From NCBI RefSeq assembly GCF_905475395.1, contig NC_058338.1, forward strand, positions 46,597,935 through 46,661,934: a stretch of 64,000 bases of DNA. The letters run 5' to 3'. Positions 57,951 to 64,000 of the stretch are shown in pieces (the first letter of the stretch is position 1; each line of letters starts with the position of its first letter). The position numbers were made by a program, and so were the translations under genes. The DNA comes from Chrysoperla carnea (taxonomy: Eukaryota; Arthropoda; Insecta; Neuroptera; Chrysopidae). The notes under the pieces are model-generated. The model was not told the origin of the DNA, ran no database searches, and saw nothing but the letters and a program-made list of their open reading frames with translations.

Positions 57951-60600
57951 GTAAAGTTAATGGTATACAAATTGTAATAGACGAAATATTCTTCATTTCT
58001 GTAAAGTTCAACTTTCTATTATTAGCTTAATTACCAAAGTAGTTAATAATTATTGCTTGATGGAATATCTACTCTTGATGTAAATTCAGTCCAGATCAGA
58101 ATCTAGTTTCATTCTACTATTTTCAAACTCCTAAAATCGGAGCTTCCATGTGTTTCGAATGCTCATTACAAATAAACAAGTTTGTCTACGAACAAAAATA
58201 CATTAGATTAGTGTTTGGTAATGGGTTTTAGAAACATATATTGTGTCATCTCTAATCCAATACAGTTGTTAGAATTAGAACCAGTAAATATATATATGTA
58301 AAAACTAGACTCATATATTAAATTCATTCATTCATAGTTAAAGAGAGAGATAGACAAATAAAAACTGTGAGAGTGAGATGAAACAACACAGCTGCAAATA
58401 AAATAATTATGAACGTCATATCCGGCGTAAACACTTGATGTTAATGATAATACTTGAAAATAATAATGACATATCATGATCAACTCTTAACTACAATATT
58501 TCATGTGATTTTATTATTAATTTTATATTTTAAATAATTATTTTGGTGATGTCCTTGGTTTTATTTCTTTTATTTATTAAGTTTTAATTTTTGGGTGCTT
58601 GCCTCTCCTCATTATGGAAGAGAAGTAGTGTGGGAAAACTTGAATTGTGTAAATGTAATTCATTTAATATAATTTCTAATATCCGTGATTATTTTTTACT
58701 ATCACGATATCGATCCGTTTATTGATTACATAAGCATACCTAACTGAAATTTTTTTTGATTTAATTTTTCTTTGATAAAATGGGTCAAATGTAAAATTGT
58801 GTCTGTTTTTACCGTCTATTATCTTACAATAAGAAATGAATTGTCGTTATTTGTATACCTCTATTAAAAAAAAACCACGCAATTAATCCACTTAAATTCG
58901 GTATCATTTTCCAGATAATTTTTTTAATGGAGGAAATATAGTTTGAATTGATTTGGTATCGAATTTACTATTTTTATTGAATTATCAAATTTTCATAAAA
59001 AGCCAATACAATTTTAACCAGATCGATTACCTGGAAAAAAGACGTTGCGTAAATTCGTAATTGTGGAAATTCTCCATTAGTTTTGTAATAATTATTCAAA
59101 ACAGTTCATTCTTCAACAAGAGAATAACATTTTTACATTTGAAACCTTGAAAAAAAATCTTGAAGTATACTTTTGATTTTAAAGATCATAAAATTTTTGG
59201 TTACAAAATGGTTGGTTTCGATCAAATGACCTTGTCTTATGAAATCATAAATTAACATAACAAAAATTATTGATCAGGTCAATTAAAATTGTATAAAAGG
59301 AATGCGTTCTTTAAGGACACTTATCAATATTTGAATACTTCAATTCTATTACATTAACGGTATTGAGACGCAATCAAATAGGTCAAAAAACTTGTCAAAG
59401 TTACATTTTAAGTTTGTTGAAACATTTCTTCAAACAAATTGAAATAATTTAATTCATTTTTTTTGTGATTGTGTAAAACAGAAATAAACTTCTGGTAGAT
59501 CGTTAATTGGATAAAGATAAAAAACATACAATCGTTCTGACTAATTAAGTAATTTTTAATCAACACTTTTTTTTTTTTTGAAAATAAAAACAAATAAATC
59601 GACCTTTTTTTATAATGGTGATCAATATTTGGTATATGGTGTTTGAATTTAAATTTAATTCGTCTTCCGATATGTCAGATTGTTTTAGATAACATAGACG
59701 AAACATATTTTATTTAACTAATTATAACACATTTCTTGTTTGTTTTATGGATAACAGATCTTTTATCCAGATCCAATATTATACAGTTAGTTTTTTTATG
59801 TTTCCTGTTAATTGGATAATCATTCTGAAATTTTTAATATTCCGTAACAATTGATGACTGGAAGTTGCAATCAGCCAACTGGCGTTAATAATTCGTACTA
59901 ATTAAAACAGGAAGTGAGCACGTTGTCAATACGTCCAATTTGAACTACCAGATGGCAATATTTATACTTGCCATTTTTAAAGGCCAATCAAGATAGTATC
60001 GGGAGCCGTGGAATGCTTTTGAAAAAATTTGGAAATGTTTGGAAATTTTGAGACTTTGGTATGTTTGATAAAAGTACTAAAGGAAATTTTAACTTTGATT
60101 AAAAAACAAGTATAGAATTATTTTATTCTTTCAAAACGGTCGAAATCTACTGAAGTTATCGAGATATGTACTTTAACCTCTATCCAATGACGCTTTTAAG
60201 CTATGTACATCGAATCACGGTACACCCTAAATATCTCTGTGAAAAGATATTTATTAAGTAAAAATATTTTAATAATTCCAGCAATAATATTGAAACAATT
60301 GAATTTTAAGTTGGGTTACACATTCAAAATGACTAAAATATTTTTTAAATGAATTTCTTAGATAATGTAATATAATAAAAACACTTCTAATTCTAAATTC
60401 TAAAAATCATCTTGTGAGGTATTTTGAAAAGTATTTGGTTTTCTTTCTATCGTTTGACAAATTATAATATTTATTATCAATTTATCAATTATTATTATAC
60501 AGTTAAAATTCAAAATAAATAAGGTAATTTAAGACGTACAATGATAATTGATATAATATATAATTTATTCAATAATATTAATTATAATTAATAAATAATA
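57951..60600. other. AT-rich sequence, nothing recognised
   Basis: The 61-codon minus-strand frame at 59,408-59,593 is a Lys/Asn/Ile-rich chance frame. No element borders were detected. Confidence 0.4.
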
Positions 60601-61158
60601 TATACCGGGTGACAAGTTTTTGACACCCCACCCACTTTCTTTTCTTTAGTACGAAATTTTGAAAAAATAAACTATACTAATTTAATCAATTTTAAGCTAG
60701 TTTAACAGCATCCAATTTTCGATTTATAAAAAAACCACTATTTATTTGCAGATTTAAAAAAAAATTGAACTCTCGTAAACAACAATAATTTGTTTCCAAA
60801 ATCCCTTATGTTTTTCGAAAGTAATGGAACTTTTAAATGTGATTACAAAATAAATATTTGAAATAGCTCGATATGATACCAAAACTACCGTTTTTGTTCT
60901 TAAGAATCTGTTCAAATTGAGATCCATCTGTTCAAGCTTGAGACCACTCACGCTTAGGCAATTTTTGAGGTCTGTAGATTTGAAATCCCACTCTAAATTT
61001 GAAACATTGTCTCAAATATTTTCGACACTCATTTGTTTTTTTGGACCGTCCTTCGAATAAACTAGATAAAAAATAAATACGTTTTTTATATTATTTCAAA
61101 ATTTTGCATTCTTAGAAAAAAAGGGGAATGGAGCGTTTAAAACTGATCACCTGGTATA
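60601..61158. mobile_element. TIR element with TATACCgGGTGA ends (558 bp)
   Basis: The left end TATACCGGGTGACAAG is an imperfect inverted repeat of the right end CTGATCACCTGGTATA. TA flanks are compatible with a Tc1/mariner-like duplication. The 65-codon minus-strand frame inside it (60,754-60,951) shows no transposase motif. Non-autonomous. Confidence 0.55.
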
Positions 61159-61621
61159 AATAAACATAAAGGCACATACTTGGTCACAATATTCATTTAA
61201 AATCGTCATGTTATTTGAGTACTTACATTTCTTATGTAATTTGATATTTATATTAAATATTACTTTTATTTTATTTTAATTCAAACTTGATTATATTGAT
61301 TATAAAATAATTTTTTTAATATAATATACTGGTCAAGTGTGTGTTACTGATATGGACAAAACAAACAAATGTTGAGGGCTTCATCTCGAAAACTATGACT
61401 CGGACTCACTGCATTTTTCATTCAACTTTCTGATAGAAAGTTATTATTTTCATCATCGAACCCAACTTCATAATATATTTACGTTTTGAGATGTCTTTAA
61501 TGATGCTGTCACACGTATTGCTACGACCATTATATTTCTATAATTCGACAATTTGAACTTGTTGACTAGACTATGTGTATATAACTATTCATCACCAACT
61601 CATCTCATGAAATATATATAC

Positions 61622-62177
61622 TACACTGAAAAAAAATTTTTTAACACAAACCGATATGAGGTTGTCCCAACCTCAACGCGAGATCATATATGGCGAACGG
61701 TACCACGAATGTGATACAACTTCCAAATATTGTTTTGAAAATTATATAAAAATGATCAATATGTTTATTTAAAATTCTCTGTTAACTGGTAACAACAATC
61801 TTCATGAAGTTGTCTTAATTACACATGGACTAGACATGTTTTAATGCGATCATAATAATCAAATGCTCTAATGTAAACGCAAAGAAATTTTCTTTTAATT
61901 CATCGATTCGCTTTATTTACACGATCATATATTCCAACTAAGTACAATTTTATTTTCCATCAATAATATGCATGACTTTAAACTAAAATCATTCTCTTTC
62001 ATAGAAGTTATGACTTTTTTTATTAATTTCAGTGATTTTGTATCAATGAATTCATATATTAAATTCAACTTGTTCAAATCGTTAGGCACTTGTTTGAAAG
62101 TATTTTTACTTTATTTCAATATGAAACAGACAACAATTCGGAATGAGGTTATCATTATTTAATTTTTTTTCAGTGTA
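61622..62177. mobile_element. TIR element with TACACTGAAAAAAAATT ends (556 bp)
   Basis: The left terminus 'tacactgaaaaaaaatttt' and right terminus 'aattttttttcagtgta' are inverted repeats. Further in, 'gatatgaggttgtc' corresponds imperfectly to inverted 'gaatgaggttatc'. TA at each outer edge suggests a TA duplication. The 64-codon frame at 61,968-62,162 lies inside and is not a recognised transposase. Confidence 0.65.
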
Positions 62178-62678
62178 GAATCTGGTGTTTCAGTGTTTTT
62201 AGCATATTCAGAATTCAAATAGAAATAATAACATAGTGGAGTCTGAAAGTGGAATTTATTGAAGTAATTGATATCAATTAACCTTTCATAAAATATTTTA
62301 AACATTCCATATACATTACAATAATCTACAATAATAATTTTCAATCTTATTATCAGAACATAGTAAGTTCTAATTTTAAATATCTCTTAATTAATTAATA
62401 CATTAAATATTGCATTGCGCAATCGTAAAACTTTTAATAAGTCATAATATTATTTTTAATTACATAATTTAAGTGCCATCAATAGTATAATGCAGGCAAA
62501 CAGTATGCAAATTTTAAATGAATAGAAAATTGTAAAATTTTCTGAAATATACGTATAATTATCGAAGTTACTTTTAAGAAATATTGATTTATGTTGCCCG
62601 TTTAGTTCCATGTATAACTGTGGTTTTCGTAACTTTTTAAATACAAAATTCAACGAAGTTAAGGTGTTTGTTTTCCTT

Positions 62679-63237
62679 CAGTATTGTAAAAAAGTTTTGG
62701 TTTATTGCACGGTACATACATATAAACCAATTACATGCTTTGTAGTCAATTAATTTGTTATTTTTAGCTTTACAATATCACGCAACTACAAAAATATATT
62801 ATATATTGTATGCAAGTGATGCTTATAAATTTAATAATATAGATAGCTCTCTTCAATCATCAATACTCTAATTATAGTCGTCTCTGTTCATCAAATGGTG
62901 GATCTTCGATGAACTCATAATTAAATTAAAATTTTGTTTTTATATCATCGACAACCTTATATTTTTATGGTATAATTATAAACTACAAGAATGTCTAAAT
63001 ATTTTAGATAGTTTTTTATCACACTCTCTAGATTTTTTGATATAGAAATATCCAATTGAAAAGGATAACCTATACGATTCATCATTTTTGCAGCCAACTT
63101 TGAACGATAAAATATTAATAAAAAGCCCGATGACCAAAAATTTTTTGAGATTTTTGGAAAGCTGTAACCAAAAAATGTATTTATAAAGTTTTATTGAAAT
63201 CCCTAGTATTATTCAATTCTTGCATATCTCCTTAATT
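62679..63237 (+). repeat. Dispersed repeat family C, copy 2
   Basis: Same blocks and order as 13,118-13,547 but about 130 bp longer. The extra part is at about 62,732-62,860, after 'acatacatataaaccaat'. The last ~350 bp are close to identical apart from scattered changes, so the two copies come from one dispersed element. Confidence 0.75.
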
Positions 63238-64000
63238 CGATAATAGTATATTTTTTCTTCCTTAAATTATTTCATTAAAACTTGAAAAATGAAAATAATA
63301 ATAATTGTGTTTCCTACGAAATATTAGATAAAGTTTTGACATTAATGTCTAACATCTATATTTCTCACAATGGAAAGTATTAAAAAAAATATTTTTTTTT
63401 TGTATAAACACAAAGTGAAAAATTCAACAATCACAAATATTTAAAAAAAGTTATTAGTATGTCATATGCTTATAATTTTTTTTTTTTTTTTTTTTTTTGC
63501 GTCATGATATAAAAATTTCAATTAATAAAAAAAATTAAAAGTTATTTTTATAAAAAAAAGTTTTTAATATATTATTTATAATATTAAAAAAATAATAAAA
63601 TTGAATGAAATGCGATATTTTCATTTACTTGTGTGTGTGTTTTTGTATAAAAAACATAATATTGATTTCTTTTTTTTTTACATTAAATTGTAAAAAAAAA
63701 TAATTTATCTCGTTTGATTTCATTCATTATTATTACTTTATTTTTATTTAAAACCGGTTTCTTATTACTAAAAATCATATTTTGTTTCAAATATTACACA
63801 TGTACTGCATTACTCAGTTGTTGTTTGGTGTCTCAGATCTCTCAGTCTTAGCTGCCACGAACAACTTTGTGTTTATTGCGTTTGTACGTTGTGTGTTGTT
63901 TTGCCCTGCTTTAATCAAATATTCATCTTTGTATTATGGTATACATTAACCTCTATGTAGAAGCAGTAAGCAATCCTTTTCATTAAAATTTGTTTTTCAC
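63238..64000. other. AT-rich end of the window
   Basis: Long homopolymers, including a ~20-T run at 63,479-63,498. The last 200 bp (63,800-64,000) are somewhat less AT-rich and GT-rich, but show no open frame or splice pattern I can support. Confidence 0.4.

Noticed and set aside
53700..64000. Further exons of the signal-peptide gene
   Set aside because: I looked for a phase-1 acceptor followed by a non-AT-biased frame and found none I could defend. The next exon may lie beyond the window.

Overview
This is a very AT-rich, intron- and transposon-dominated piece of a eukaryotic nuclear genome, most likely an insect. Three things point that way: a metazoan-type nuclear tRNA-Phe gene, an N-terminus resembling the axonemal docking-complex protein ODAD3/CCDC151, and dispersed repeats of kinds common in insects. 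I cannot name the species. There are no bacterial-style operons and almost no long open frames. Nearly all of the many 60-90 codon frames are chance or repeat-derived.

Layout. 1-971 (minus strand): the first two coding exons of an ODAD3/CCDC151-like coiled-coil gene that leaves the window at its left edge. 1.29-1.6 kb: a small TA-flanked MITE. 2.8-3.9 kb: two inverted copies of a dispersed repeat, with a tRNA-Phe(GAA) gene between them. 5.66-5.91 kb (plus strand): a leader with upstream ORFs and a candidate first coding exon with a signal-peptide-like sequence, ending in a consensus donor. A phase-compatible 45-nt candidate micro-exon lies at 53.65 kb. If both are real, the first intron is about 47.7 kb and holds most of the window. 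Both are predictions from splice-site logic only.

Inside that candidate intron lie many small non-autonomous DNA transposons: hAT-like, Tc1/mariner-like and other terminal-inverted-repeat elements, and foldback MITEs. There are also RTE-like LINE tails and a probable decayed Tc1-like transposase. The main object is a 16.2-kb foldback element at 34,978-51,158. It has exact 9-bp flanking direct repeats, arms of 7.8 and 7.0 kb, and a 1.4-kb central loop with no convincing transposase. Most of each arm is a tandem array. The arrays rest on a ~174-bp monomer, arranged as 352-bp dimers throughout the left arm and the inner right arm, and as 3-, 6- and 7-monomer periods in the outer right arm. This outer domain / tandem domain / inner domain / loop plan, with a 9-bp target duplication, resembles Drosophila FB (Foldback, MULE-related) elements, but on a giant scale.

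53.7-64 kb holds further MITEs, another dispersed repeat copy, a second copy of a repeat seen at 13.1 kb, and AT-rich DNA in which I recognise no exon.

Coordinates of the tRNA, exons, target duplications and unit boundaries were counted directly. Edges of diverged repeats are approximate.
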